DNA of 64,000 nt from Coenobita brevimanus (GCA_032717465.1 CM064690.1:28431653-28495652); one strand, 5' to 3'; shown: positions 35,550 to 46,799, counted from the stretch's first letter. The notes: generated by a model from the letters alone, not told the origin. A program made the numbers and translations.

Positions 35550-35775
35550 TTGCTGAAAGACAAGGAAGGAACAGCAGTAGTGGCTGCAACTCCACATTTA
35601 TATGAATATGAACCCAGTAGACTACAGGCTTAAGTTGCCCTCCTGCAGACCTCTATCCCCCTGTCTGGGAAAGGGAAGCTATTGAGGGGTATTTGTATAA
35701 CCAGGGAGTGGAGCTGCCTAATTAAATCAGACCCACCAGCTGAAGGCCTTCCTCTTCAGCACCTTCGACACATCC
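35550..35775 (+). repeat. B-core repeat copy
   Basis: Shares cagtagactacaggcttaag, gccctcctgcagacctctat, tgaggggtatttgtataacc and agctgaaggccttcctcttc with other B cores. Confidence 0.6.
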
Positions 35776-36404
35776 CATGCCTCTTGTTCTTCAGACAAAT
35801 CAAAATCTGACTTATGGGAGGGGGTTCATCATAAATACGTTTGAAAATCCCACACATGGACAGCTTTGTTGATGAGGGGAAAAGTAAGGATCATGGGATG
35901 GGGAAAGAAACATGCTGGATGTGGAGGGTGCAATGGAAAGGGAAATAAACTTTACCTGCAGCAGATGGAACAGGGTTGACTGGGGATGAAAAGCAAAAAA
36001 GCATTATTTAGTTAAGCTGCGTATAAATCAAGCGGATGGAAAGGGTGATGGAAGCTATGTATTCTGGAGGTGTAATTACTGTACATAAATATGATGGGAT
36101 TTATCTCGGCTGCTACTTAATGGGGACATCTTACCTAAGCTGAAAAGGGTTTAACTAAAACATATCTTACCAAAGCTGAAAAACATAAGCTGAGTAAAAC
36201 TGTCTTGTAATATCTAGAATAAAATATAAAATGGCATATTAAAGGTGAATGGGCTACTAAGATTATTTCTAATACATACAGCCTGGGAACTGGGAATTAA
36301 AAAGACGTATTCAAGCTAAAGAGTTTGATCTGAATAAAACAGTCGAGCAGAAGAGGCTTACTAGTATGACAATGTAATGCTATACCTCAGGAATGACACA
36401 TTTT

Positions 36405-36845
36405 ATACTTTGTGGGAGGGAACTGCTTTAGTGGTACACTGGGTGGCCTGTATACCAAGCTTTCCAATCATGTGTGTTGCAGGGACAGCATCAACATAAC
36501 CAGTATACTCTGCTGTCCAGCCATGCAAACATCCTCTAACTGCCTCCCTATCCCCCCAAAGAAGGATGGTGGAATGCTAGAGGAACTACTTCAGCTTGCA
36601 GTCCTTCACGTAAACATTTCAGATGAACCTGGTGCTGCAACAACAGTACTGCTATTACTACTGCTTCTACTATTACCTCCTTCTGCCACAGCACATCATC
36701 TTTATTTTATTTTTGCTGCTGTAAGACTCTTCTGTTCAGTTTACTTAACGAAGATCCCTAACTGAAAGCATTAATGAAGGCTATTTTAACTCCTCCAGTT
36801 AGAAACGTTTCTCATGAGCTGAATATATGGCATGAATAAAATCTA
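36405..36845 (-). mobile_element. Family B core in reverse, joined to a family A arm
   Basis: Reverse-orientation B blocks (aggatggtggaatgctagag, cagcttgcagtccttcacgt, tcagatgaacctggtgctgc) are followed by an (act/gct)n tract and then A-type sequence (gcattaatgaaggctatttt, tcctccagttagaaacgttt, gagctgaatatatgg). Confidence 0.55.
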
Positions 36846-37529
36846 CCAAATTCTCATGCTAATGGGAAAAAAAAATAAATAAAATAAAATTCCCTTGCTA
36901 CCTAGAGAGCAGATCTGACAGTTTCCACAATTTACATTCCCAGCTGTATGGTACATACCATACACTTAGAACTGCTTGTAGTGTGTGGTTGGGGGAATAA
37001 TTTTGTGAGCTTGGGACACTATTTTTTCTTTTTCATAACTGCAGGAATGTGTATTAAAGCAGAATATGTACTGCAAAGTAAACTGAAAGAAATTCTGATA
37101 ACAAAGATAAGGCCTGGAGTTGCATGTGTCAGTACTAAAAATAGAAGCAAACTGCTGTTATACTAAAGGATGGGATATGAGATGGTAATATAATGAGAGA
37201 TAAAAGAAATTGGGGATGGATGGAGAAATATGAGTCAGCACTAGAAATAGGGGCAAAAGATCAGCAAGTACAAAAAGATGGAACAAACAAATGGAAAAGT
37301 AAATAAAAAAGTAGCTGAAAGAAATTAAGGACAGACTGAAGGAAACAGAGAACTGGAAGAGATAAACAGTGAAGAGAGTAAGGGCTGACTGAGGTATTCT
37401 GCTGAGAAAAATATACATGATGAGAAAACAAAGTAGGTAGGAAAGGAAGAAATGAAATAAAAGGTGAGAGAGAGAGAGAGAGAATCACAACCTCCAACCT
37501 ACCTGAGGAAATGACTGGGGTGTGGTGGG

Positions 37530-37577
<48 letters not shown>

Positions 37578-38076
37578 GTAAATTTAATAATAAAAAGAAT
37601 GTAATGCACCCATATATACAAAGGGATGACTGAAGTGTGCTGTAAAATATAGAGAAAAGATGTATGAATAAAGAGATTTAGAAAAAACAAAGACATTAAC
37701 TGCAATGGAATGAAATGGAAATAAAGAGGAAAAAGAAGAACAAATACAAAAGTTAAGAAAAAGAAATGATAGTAAAGTGAAAGGTGAGATGGAGAAATTA
37801 AAAAAAAAAAATGAAAGTAGAAACAAAGATAAAAATAACACTAAGAAATAATGCTGAAAGAGGAGAAGAGAAAAGGATATAAAAACAAAAAACAAAAATA
37901 AATGAAATGAATAACACTATAAGGCAAAAAAATAAAAGGGGAAGATATGAAGAACACAGAGAAAAGAGAGAGAGGTACAGAGAGGGGGAAAGAGAAGAAA
38001 TGACCAATAAAAAAAATAGAGATAAACCTGGAGAGATGAGACTGCAGAATAACATAAGTAAAAAGTAAGAAAAAAT

Positions 38077-38078
<2 letters not shown>
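36846..38078. other. A-rich intron sequence with (AAT)n
   Basis: From 37160 to 38078 the plus strand is A/G-rich (aaagaaat-like). (ATA)n of about 15 units lies at 37531-37576. A (GA)n run lies at 37466-37483. No exon-like segment. Confidence 0.5.

Positions 38079-38079
<1 letters not shown>

Positions 38080-38129
<50 letters not shown>
38080..38129. repeat. (CA)n microsatellite directly behind a donor site
   Basis: About 24 CA units on the plus strand, (GU)n in the receptor transcript, starting about 14 nt after the donor of the PPPY exon. Confidence 0.95.
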
Positions 38130-38132
<3 letters not shown>

Positions 38133-38142
38133 AAATACATAC

Positions 38143-38289
38143 CTGGAGGGATGACTGAGGTGTGCTGGGGTCCACCTGGGTACGGGGGAGGCTTCTCGAC
38201 CATGACAGTGCCGAAGGTGCCATTAGTGCCAAAGTTGCCTCCGGCGTCCATCATCGGGCCTGCGGGGTAGTGGTGCCCGCTTGAGGTGA
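38143..38289 (-). CDS. Exon: cytoplasmic tail with PPPY motif
   Basis: A 147-nt exon with acceptor CTACCCTCAG before TCACCTC and donor GTATGT after ATCCCTCCAG. After a split Ile codon it encodes TSSGHHYPAGPMMDAGG, NFGTNGTFGTVMVE and KPPPYPGGPQHTSVIPP. The tail is rich in Gly, Pro and Thr and carries PPPY at residues 180-183. PPxY is the known ligand of WW domains, including those of Nedd4-family ubiquitin ligases; its use here is inference. The exon is in phase 1 at both ends and joins the TM exon and the terminal exon without a frame break. The donor is followed after about 14 nt by a (GT)n tract (38129 down to about 38080). Extra cassette exons in the flanking introns cannot be excluded. 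Confidence 0.85.
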
Positions 38290-38535
38290 CTGAGGGTAGA
38301 TAACAGGTAGTACGAGTAAAAGGAGGATTTATATTTACTAGAAGGTAAGTGGGAGGAGGTGTGATAGGCATACATTTAGGCCTTTTTCTGTTTCTGTATG
38401 GAATGCCCATTTGAAGAAACTAAGGGCAAATAACATATGAGTAGTACTGGCTGGAACCCCACGTTCATCTGAAATGTAAACCTAGTAGACTGGGTAGTCA
38501 GATATCTACGTGTATTTTTGTTCTCTATGATGTGT

Positions 38536-38883
38536 CCGTTTGCTGCTACCAGACGATTTTGTTAAACTTAAGTTAGGCCTTTTGTAACAGTAGTAGTTAG
38601 CAGTTCCTACCCAAGGCTCATCTGAATGTGTATCCAGTGGACTGCAGGCTGAAGTTATCCTTCTGCAGACAACCATCTCTTTTGGGGAGACAGGGAGTGA
38701 GATGACGGCTGTTTGTATGACCAGGTAGTGAATTCACCTGGTCATATTGGTGCCACCACGTGAAGGTGTCCCTCTCTAGCATTCCTCCTGTACTGTATTA
38801 AATGGCTTAGTTATGGCTATAAATAACCCCTTCAATTTAACATGTACTGCTTAAGCTAAATAAAATCGTCAGGAGATGGCATG

Positions 38884-38914
<31 letters not shown>
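38536..38914 (+). mobile_element. Composite family A/B element with poly-A end
   Basis: A left arm (gctgctaccagacgattttg), B core (38590-38790: gtggactgcaggctgaagtt, tttggggagacagggagtga, gccaccacgtgaaggtgtcc) and right A arm (gctaaataaaatcgtcagga gatggc) are followed by about 31 A. The B core includes a perfect inverted pair accaggt-gtgaattc-acctggt near 38720-38745. Confidence 0.7.
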
Positions 38915-38919
<5 letters not shown>

Positions 38920-38994
38920 TGTTAAAACCAATTACAGGAAGGCGTAGTCAAGAACCGTTAATAAAATCGGGTGGTGACGGCTGAAGTTGACCCC

Positions 38995-39154
38995 TTCAGT
39001 CCGATGACATATATCATTTTTTCTTGCTACCACCAGACCATCCCATGCAACTCAGCTCAGACCGCTAGTAGTGAAGATGTTAACTATATATCTAACCCTC
39101 TCCCCTGTTCGAAATTTCTCCAGTGCCAAATTAAATCATCAGAAGATAGTGAGA

Positions 39155-39186
<32 letters not shown>
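38995..39186 (+). mobile_element. Family A MITE with poly-A end
   Basis: Reads tttcttgctaccaccagacc, gctagtagtgaagatgttaa, ctaaccctctcccctgttcg, aaattaaatcatcagaagat and ends agtgagac followed by about 32 A. Confidence 0.65.
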
Positions 39187-39189
<3 letters not shown>

Positions 39190-39419
39190 CATCATCGGAT
39201 TAAATGAGCTAAAAAAAAGTCCTCGAACTGATGGTGTTAATGAGAGAGGCATTGGACTCGTCTCCTCTCCCCTCCTCCCTCAGAAGCAGCCAGGAATGCG
39301 CCACCCTCCTGTGCATTATAAATGACTGCCTCCTTCGCCTCCCCCAGTAATTATTTTCCTGCAGAGGGATTGAGAGATAGTAACTGATGCCATTGGGTGG
39401 AAGTATGCAGGGAATAAAG

Positions 39420-39510
39420 GGAGGTAGCAGTAGTAGTTGCAGCGGTGGTGGTGGGGGTTGTTGGTGGTGGTGGTGGTAGTAGTAGTAGAACAGCAGTATT
39501 AGTAGTGGCA

Positions 39511-39541
<31 letters not shown>

Positions 39542-39850
39542 CAGTAGTAGTAGTAGCAGCAGTAGTAGTAGTAGCAGCAGTAGTAGTAGTAGTAGTAACT
39601 GCAATCCCAGGCTTATCTGGGTGTGAACCAGGTGAACTGCAGGCAGAAACTGCTCCTCCTTCAGCCAACTATCTTCCATTTAGGGGATAGGGACGGGGTT
39701 GAGAGGCGCTTGTATGACCAGGCAGCTCCACCGTCTGCTCATGCAGGTGCCACCACAAGAAGGCGTCCCTCTCCAGCACTATCCTCGTAGTGAAGTGGTT
39801 TAGTGAGAGAGACCTGGGAATCAACCTCCTTCTCGCAGCACCAAGCCAGC
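39420..39850 (+). mobile_element. B-core repeat with (AGT)n tract
   Basis: An imperfect (AGT)n/(GGT)n tract (39424-39598) leads into ggcttatctgggtgtgaacc, ggtgaactgcaggcagaaac, ggggatagggacggggttga and gccaccacaagaaggcgtcc, then A-type cgtagtgaagtggtttagtg. Same order as at 13.6 kb. Confidence 0.65.
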
Positions 39851-39854
39851 GTCT

Positions 39855-39901
39855 CTCATGCATTAAAATTGACCGTATTCTCCCTCGGTAATTTTTCAGT
39901 G

Positions 39902-39933
<32 letters not shown>

Positions 39934-40540
39934 ATAAATCCGCGAACGTTTTCCATGTTGAAAAAAGATGAGTGGTGGCAACTATGTAATGAAAATAAAT
40001 GAATAAATGGAATAAAATAAATTAATTAGTAAGGTGTCGTATTGAGATAATAAAAACGGAAATAAATAATGTTCCAACGCCCTCCACGCTAAATTAAAAT
40101 CGTCAGGTATTAGCAGAAATGTACCCCCCCCCCTTTTCTCTTTCTCTCTCTCCTCGTAATTATTTTCAAGTGTGAGAATGGGGTGACAATTTTTCTGACC
40201 TCTTCCACTTTTATCCGGCGTTCTGCGGAATTCTTTTGCTCTTTTCATAGGGTCATCTCTCTCTCTCTCTCTCTCTCTCTAAGGGAGGATGGAAACTGGC
40301 ACTTTTCATCAGCTCTCTTTCACACCTTTCATTTTCTCTCCTTACAGCTTTCATTTCCCTTTGCTATATTTTTACGGCGCTCGAAAATTTGTTCAGCCCG
40401 AGAACGTCATTTTACATTTCATTCTTCCTATATTCTGGGCAATTTATCTATAGCTCATTCATTTTAACTAGGCACAGGTTTTCGTCCTTTCGTAGCCTTT
40501 CTCGCGGATCTCTGGCAAAACACGGCAACACTACAGCTCT
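39855..40540. other. Intron sequence with short SSRs and a family A arm
   Basis: (GA)n at 39901-39929, (CT)n at 40256-40281 and a family A arm at about 40070-40120 (gctaaattaaaatcgtcagg). No exon-like segment. Confidence 0.45.
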
Positions 40541-40544
40541 ACAT

Positions 40545-40670
40545 CTTTTCCATAGCACTTCTTCGTGATTAGCACTACATTCTAGCGTTAAGCTTTTGTT
40601 ATGGCTCAGAATTCAAGATGGACGGACGGCAATCTAACGCCTACTTAAAGTGAACAGGGTATAGAGAGAG
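40545..40670 (+). repeat. Family C repeat copy
   Basis: Shares catagcacttcttcgtgatt, agcactacattctagcgtta and ggctcagaattcaagatgga with the other C copies, then ends in (GA)n and A. Confidence 0.5.
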
Positions 40671-40964
40671 AGAGAGAAAAAAAAAAGGCATTTCTTCGCC
40701 CTGGTTGAACATCCCACTTTCTTTTAAGGTATTTTTCATTAACGGTCACTTTTACACATTCATTTTTGTTTTCCTCTTCTCGTTCGCCTCACGCCATTTT
40801 CTCCCTTAATTCCCACTAAAAGGAAGACTCATCCCCTAAAACATATTTCGAAGAATTTAATTTACAGGCTGCGAGGATTCAGTCGCGTTCTTTCCGTTTC
40901 TCTGATACCAAGTCGCATTCTTTCTCTTGCCAATTATTCTTTAGGTTTGCGATAGGTGGGTTGG

Positions 40965-40969
<5 letters not shown>

Positions 40970-41029
<60 letters not shown>

Positions 41030-41760
41030 ATTTTCAAACCCATCTTCTTGATCCATCTTACTCCCCCACCCTCCTAAATATTCCAAATTCCTCTCTCTCT
41101 CCCCCATCACCCCCTGCCTACCTCACTCCACCTTCATTATCTCCCTACCTCCCTTCCCCCAACCAAACACTCGACCACAGCCTATCCCTCCCCAATCCTC
41201 CTCCCCTCATCCATCATCCCCACCCCAAGTGCCACCCACCACTCTACCACACCCCCTCACCTCTACCATCATTACTCCCCCACTCATTCACTACCACCCT
41301 CAACAACTGTACTCCCACCCACCCCCTCACCTCAACTTCCCTCCCTCACCCATTCCCCCTACACCTATCCACCCAGCCAGTACCCAGCATCTCCCTCTCA
41401 CCTCCTCTCCTCTCCCCCACCCATGCCCCCCACAATTCCTCTCTCCCACCCATCTCCCCAATCCTATTCACCCAGCCATTACCCAACATCCACTAACCTC
41501 AATTCCTCTCCCCCATCCATCCTCCCTCACCTCTATCCACCCAGCCAGTACTCAACATGCCCCTTCCCACTTTAACCCCTCCACTCCCCCACCCATTCTC
41601 CCTCACCCCTATCCACCCACCAGTGCCCAACACCCTCTCGCTTCAACTCCTGTACCCCACCCATCCTCCAATCAGTGCCCAACACCCCACCATCTCAACT
41701 TCTCTCCCTCACCCATCCCCCCATCCCTATCCCCTTCCATAAATCCCACGTACAATACAG
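40970..41760 (+). repeat. (CT)n array and C-rich minisatellite
   Basis: (CT)n of about 26 units (40970-41021) leads into about 700 bp of C/T/A-rich sequence with no G-rich code. Diverged units of about 70-90 bp share ctatccacccagccagtacc and caacttctctccctcaccca. The long Pro/Thr/His-rich plus-strand frame (41229-41879) follows from this composition. Confidence 0.8.
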
Positions 41761-42235
41761 CCTTGTCTCTATTACCATCCCACATTCGCTACAGCTGCTG
41801 TCTCCGCTGCACTGCTGGTAATATATTGCTACATGCGTATTCTCGAGGCATGGGCAGGCTTCGTAGTAAGTTTTCGTGATTTATTTAGCTTATTTCGCCT
41901 TCGCATTCGTTGCCATGGAGACACTGTAGTTTTTATTCATTACATATGTAGCGTATTTCACCTTCATATCCGTTGCCACAGAGATATTTCGTAGTTATTA
42001 TGGATGGATGGATGGATGGATTAGTCATTATTTATTTACTGTAATTTCACCTTTATATTCCTTGCCATAGAGACACTGTAGTTATTATTCTACTATTACT
42101 ACTACTACTACTGCTGCTGCTACTACTACTATTACTACTACTACTACAACCAAATATCAGATTACGCCTCAAGGAAGAACTGAACAGCCACATCCAATAG
42201 AAGATGACACTCCTCTGCCAGAATTGTGTCCTGCC

Positions 42236-42282
<47 letters not shown>

Positions 42283-42392
42283 GCAGCCGTATATCCACAC
42301 ACCCTCCCCCCCACATATATAATACCGTAATATCAAAGCCATACCTCAAGAACAGTAATAAAAACTTTCACTCTGCCTCTTCCTTAATTCAC
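41761..42392. other. Intron sequence with (ACT)n and (CT)n
   Basis: Three diverged units of about 70 bp with gccttcgcattcgttgccat/ggagacactgtagt, ccttcatatccgttgccaca and ctttatattccttgccatag (41890-42080). (GGAT)n at 42002-42020, (ACT)n at 42090-42146, (CT)n at 42239-42280. Confidence 0.6.
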
Positions 42393-42490
42393 TAGGTATT
42401 TCTGGCTACTGCTGGGGGTGTGGCAGGTGTAGTGCTCTGGTGTAGGGGTATATGCACACCACCACACCCACACCACAGAAGTACACACCA
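42393..42490 (-). pseudogene. Broken partial copy of the TM exon
   Basis: This segment matches the 3' half of the TM exon (42798-42965) and its donor flank. Both share the stretch ending GTGGTGTGCATATACC and the end ATACCTAGTG. In the copy the reading frame of the TM exon gives VCIYPYTRALHLPHPQQ and then a TAG stop, insertions of about 4 nt shift the frame upstream, and the donor is weakened from GTGAGT to GTGAAT. The copy lies about 400 bp downstream of the real exon in the transcript. It is separated from it by two (CA)n arrays. It is most simply a decayed tandem duplication. Confidence 0.75.
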
Positions 42491-42516
42491 CAAGGAATAC
42501 ACAGAGCCAAACTTCA

Positions 42517-42570
<54 letters not shown>
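42517..42570. repeat. (CA)n microsatellite
   Basis: About 26 CA units upstream (in the transcript) of the broken TM-exon copy. Confidence 0.95.
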
Positions 42571-42572
<2 letters not shown>

Positions 42573-42717
42573 CCCCCCACCTCACGACTGAAGTACACAT
42601 AGATACACTTTTACACTTATACAATACCTAAATACACAGCCATACCAGAAATGAACACGGCTACACTACTAATACCATTGCATACTTAACTACACCACAA
42701 GAAAGATAAAGGAAGAT

Positions 42718-42718
<1 letters not shown>

Positions 42719-42785
<67 letters not shown>
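42719..42785. repeat. (CA)n microsatellite directly behind the TM-exon donor
   Basis: About 33 CA units, (GU)n in the transcript, beginning about 13 nt after the TM exon's donor. Confidence 0.95.
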
Positions 42786-42787
<2 letters not shown>

Positions 42788-42797
42788 CTAAACTCAC

Positions 42798-42965
42798 TAG
42801 GTATGGCCGGGTGCTGCTGAAGGTGTGGCTGACGCAGGGCTCTGTTGCGGCGGTATATGCACACCACCACACCCACACCACAGGCACAGCACAGGAACGC
42901 CACAGACGCCACGATGGTCACCAGCAGAGGGCCTGACACACCCAGGTCCTCCCACAGTGGTACCG
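42798..42965 (-). CDS. Exon: juxtamembrane and transmembrane segment
   Basis: A 168-nt exon with acceptor CTTCTCCAG before CGGTACC and donor GTGAGT after CATACCTA; phase 1 at both ends. It encodes VPLWEDLGVSGPLL, then a hydrophobic stretch through ASVAFLCCACGVGVVVCIY, then RRNRALRQPHLQQHPAIP. The hydrophobic run of about 27 residues followed at once by Arg-Arg-x-Arg is a type I transmembrane helix with a cytoplasmic stop-transfer signal. Cysteines cluster inside the helix. Only about 12 residues separate the LDLa module from the membrane. A (GT)n tract of about 32 units begins roughly 13 nt after the donor in the transcript. A broken copy of the 3' half of this exon lies at 42393-42490. Confidence 0.9.
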
Positions 42966-42969
42966 CTGG

Positions 42970-43365
42970 AGAAGGAGTGAAAAATTTTAGATCAGAAATT
43001 CCACCATCGTAAATATTAAGCATACTAATAAATGAATAAATAAATAAATAAGAGGTAATCATAGGTACACTGATGATAATCAATAAATAATCATAGAGGC
43101 ATAGATGAAATTGCACTCCACCATCGTAAATATTAAGCACACTAATAAACAAATAAATTAATTAATTAATTAATACGAGGTAATCACAGGTACACTGATG
43201 ATAATAATAATAATAATAAATAAATAAATATCACAGGGACATGGATGAAATTACACAACTTTACAGATAAATAATTACTCCCAACAGTGAAAGAGCAGAA
43301 CTTTTCATTAGGATTACGCAAAAGAATGAAAGAAAAATCACACTCCTGACCTTCTTCTCACTACA
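42970..43365. repeat. Diverged ~115-bp tandem units with (TAAA)n
   Basis: The strings accatcgtaaatattaagca and gaggtaatcataggtacact gatgat recur at about 43003/43122 and 43052/43178, with (AATA)n tracts between. Two to three units upstream of the TM exon acceptor. Confidence 0.7.
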
Positions 43366-43369
43366 ACAC

Positions 43370-43595
43370 AGGGAAGGTGTAAATGCTGAAGGTGTAAATG
43401 CTGAAGGTTTGTTGAAGGTGTAAATGCTGAAGGTGTAAATGTTGAAGGTGTAAATGCTGAAGGTGTATATGCTGAAGGTGTAAATGTTGTGAGTGTAAAT
43501 GCTGAAGGTGTAAATGCTGAAGGTGTAAATGTTGTGAGTGTAAATGCTGAAGGTGTAAATGTTGATGTTGAAGGTGTAAATGCTGCTGTTTGTTC
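43370..43595 (+). repeat. 15-bp minisatellite
   Basis: About 14 units of gctgaaggtgtaaat with variants gttgtgagtgtaaat. The period keeps frames open and explains the NAEGV- and FTPSA-type repeats. Confidence 0.95.
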
Positions 43596-43625
43596 ACCTT
43601 TACAGCCTACTCCTTTATCATTTCT

Positions 43626-43629
<4 letters not shown>

Positions 43630-43656
<27 letters not shown>

Positions 43657-43658
43657 AG

Positions 43659-43733
<75 letters not shown>

Positions 43734-43900
43734 AACAGCGCCACCCTAACACTAAAACAATCAAATCCTCCCCCAAATCCCTTAACAGGCAAGCATATTC
43801 CCAATCCCCTAATCCCTATCCCCAATCCACTAATCCCTATCCCCAATCCCCTAATCCCTATCCCCAATCCCCTAATCCCTATCCCCAATCCCCGGCTCCA
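43630..43900 (+). repeat. (CT)n-(CA)n block and 20-bp minisatellite
   Basis: (CT)n 43630-43672, (CA)n 43673-43730, then five units of about ccctatccccaatcccctaa (43795-43895). Confidence 0.9.
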
Positions 43901-44038
43901 ATCACTCCCCGTCTAAGAGTGTAAAGATGCATATGAAGGTGACCATGGCAATAAATATAACGCTTAGACTCACTCTCTCAAGGGGTCTTAATCTCACGGC
44001 AATCTTCTTATCTCCCCCACTCTTCTATTCTTCAGTTT

Positions 44039-44039
<1 letters not shown>

Positions 44040-44097
<58 letters not shown>

Positions 44098-45089
44098 CCT
44101 TTTTACCACTCCCTTTTTCGTCTCTCCTCTTCTCTTCCTCGCTCTCTCCCTTCCTTCCTTCATCTCTCTTCTCCCTCTGCTTCTCTTTCTTCCTTCTTCC
44201 CTACTCTTTCTTCCTCATCTACATTTCTACTTTCTTCCTAGCCTCCCCTCGCTCCTTTTCCCCCATCTCCCCTCACTCTCTTTCCCTCCACTTCCTCCCT
44301 TTCTCCCTGTCGATCTCCTTACCCATCTCCTCTCCTCTTCCTCCACACTTCCCCTCCTCCTCTCCCTCCATATTCTCTTCTTTCTCCTCCTCCAATTTGC
44401 GTGGGCCACTTCTCACTCTACCCCCACTTGCACCTCTCCCTCAATACCCCTCCTTCCCCTCCCTCCTTCCCACCCCTCCTTCCCTTCCTCCCTAACCATT
44501 CTTTCTCTCTCTCCTTCCATATTCCTTCCTTCCATTTTTTCATCTTCCTTCTTAATTTTCTTTCTCCCTCTTCCCACTGACTCTCTTCCCTCCTCTCGAA
44601 TCATTTCCTTCCCTCCTTCCTCCCTCCTAACCTCCCATCCCTCCTTCCTCCCTCCTAACCTCCCATCCCTCCTTCCTTCCCTCCCTCCATCATCCGCATC
44701 CCTCCTATCCTCCCTTTCAAATAACTTCCTCTCTCCCAACATCTCTTCCTTCCTTCCTCTCCCCCCTTCGTCCTCCCCATCCCTCCTCTTCTTCCTCTCT
44801 CCCTCTCCTACCCACCCCCTCTCCCTCTTCCGTCTTCCCTCTCCTTCCATCCTTCCTACGCATCTCCCTCCTTCCCCCTCTCTTCCCCCCCTCCGTCTTC
44901 TCCCTCCCTCCTTCCTACCCCTCTCCCTGCTTCCCTCCCTCCTCTCTCCAATCTGGGTGGGTCTCTCGTGGACTCTCCCTAAGCTGGTAATTGCCCCACT
45001 ACTAAGCACCCTCCTCTTACCTTCTTCACTAAATACCACCACATAATGAAATTCCACCTTCTCTCTCTCTCTTCTATCTACGTCTCCTT

Positions 45090-45127
<38 letters not shown>

Positions 45128-45132
45128 ACGTC

Positions 45133-45169
<37 letters not shown>

Positions 45170-45310
45170 ATCTACGTCTCCTTCCTCTCTCTCTCTCTCT
45201 CTTCTATCATGTCTCACTTTATTCTCCTTCCTCCTTTCTTCCACCTCTCTCTTTACTAATGTTCATCCCTTCTCCTTTTCCTACTCCAGTTATTTCTCTC
45301 TCTCTCTCTT

Positions 45311-45348
<38 letters not shown>

Positions 45349-45418
45349 ACCCCTGAAGCTTATTTTAATCGTTCGTCCTTTTTTATCGCTCGGTTATGAT
45401 GATCCTTGTCTAATCAAA

Positions 45419-45459
<41 letters not shown>

Positions 45460-45869
45460 AACAACAAACATTACCACAATTAACCACACCATCATTAACA
45501 CCACCACCTCTACCACCATTACCACAACTACCACCATCCTTATCCCCTATCACTACCACCACACCCATTACTATAACTACTATCACAATTGCCACTACCA
45601 CACTTACCATGGTCATAATTATCACTACCATCACCACTACTACTACTACTACTACCACCACTACTACTACTATCACCTCTACCACACTCACCATAACTAA
45701 CCCCCCAGAAATACCACTACCACCATTGAAAGAAAACTACTACTACTATTACTACTACTGCTGCTGCTGCTACTACTACTACTGCCACTACTACTACAAC
45801 TACCATCATAAACAACTACCACTTCACACAGGTCATTACCCCCTAAGATGAAAGACGGGGAGGGGTAAA

Positions 45870-45914
<45 letters not shown>

Positions 45915-46366
45915 AATTCTGACTCTCTGAGATTTCGTTCACATCTTTCCCATCAATTGCTTCACTCTTTATTTTCTCTACCTCATAATTCTCTCTCTCC
46001 CCCCCCTCTCTGTCTCCTCGCTTTTGCCCCCCCCCGTCTCTCTCTCTCTGTCTCTTTGTCCCCCCCCCTCTCTCTCTGTCTCCTTCTTCCTGTCCCCCAT
46101 CCCCGTCTCTCTCTCTCTCTCTCTGCTTCCTTCTTCCTCTGCCTCGCTCCTTTATGTCTACAGCTCCCACTCACTCCTCCTCCCATCCCTCACTCCCCCT
46201 CTTTCCTCCCTTCATTTCTATGCTTCTCCCTTCCCCTCCCTCATTCCCTCTACCTCCTTATGCCTCCCTCTCATTCCTCCTGCCTCTCCTTTCCTTCCTT
46301 CCTTCCCCCCCCCTCTCTTCCTGCATGCTTCTTCATTTTTTCCGCTTTCCCTGTCACTCACGCCTC

Positions 46367-46415
<49 letters not shown>

Positions 46416-46680
46416 TGCCTACCAACCTATCTTCTCTGCCTTACCTGCTCCTGCCTCACTCTGCCCCACTTCCACTGCCTGCCTACACCTCCCTACATCC
46501 ATATTCATCTACGCCTGCCTAACCTCACGTACCCTGCCTGCCTCTCCCTGCCTTTCTACCCCTCACTACACTCTTCCTACCTTTCCTACCTCTTCTTTCT
46601 ACTTAACCACCTCCTCCTGCCTACCCCTACATTCACCCTGCCTACCAAACCCTGCCATCACTATCCCTCTCTGTCAACCC
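44040..46680 (+). repeat. 2.6-kb polypyrimidine region
   Basis: Nearly all C and T on the plus strand, with many (CT)n arrays (44041-44096, 45075-45122, 45140-45162, 45300-45345, 45419-45456, 45873-45910, 46372-46412), (CCTT)n and a patch of (ACC/ACT)n at 45480-45800. Only about 45000-45050 resembles ordinary sequence. Long Ser/Leu/Pro frames and their Arg/Glu/Gly complements are artefacts. Confidence 0.9.
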
Positions 46681-46752
46681 TGCCTGATGTGGAAGTGGAG
46701 GTGATGGTAGAGTGAAGGTGTTATTAAGCATGACAGGACCTTGCTTACTCCC

Positions 46753-46755
<3 letters not shown>

Positions 46756-46799
<44 letters not shown>

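Noticed and set aside
41229..41879. 216-codon Pro/Thr/His-rich frame resembling a mucin-like protein
   Set aside because: C-rich minisatellite; no signal peptide, Cys pattern or splice signals, and it lies inside a receptor intron on the opposite strand.
43370..43595. CRISPR-like spaced repeats
   Set aside because: Units are contiguous 15-bp repeats with no spacers, in a eukaryotic genome.
45957..46715. 252-codon Ser/Leu/Pro-rich frame
   Set aside because: Polypyrimidine repeat product without recognisable domain.
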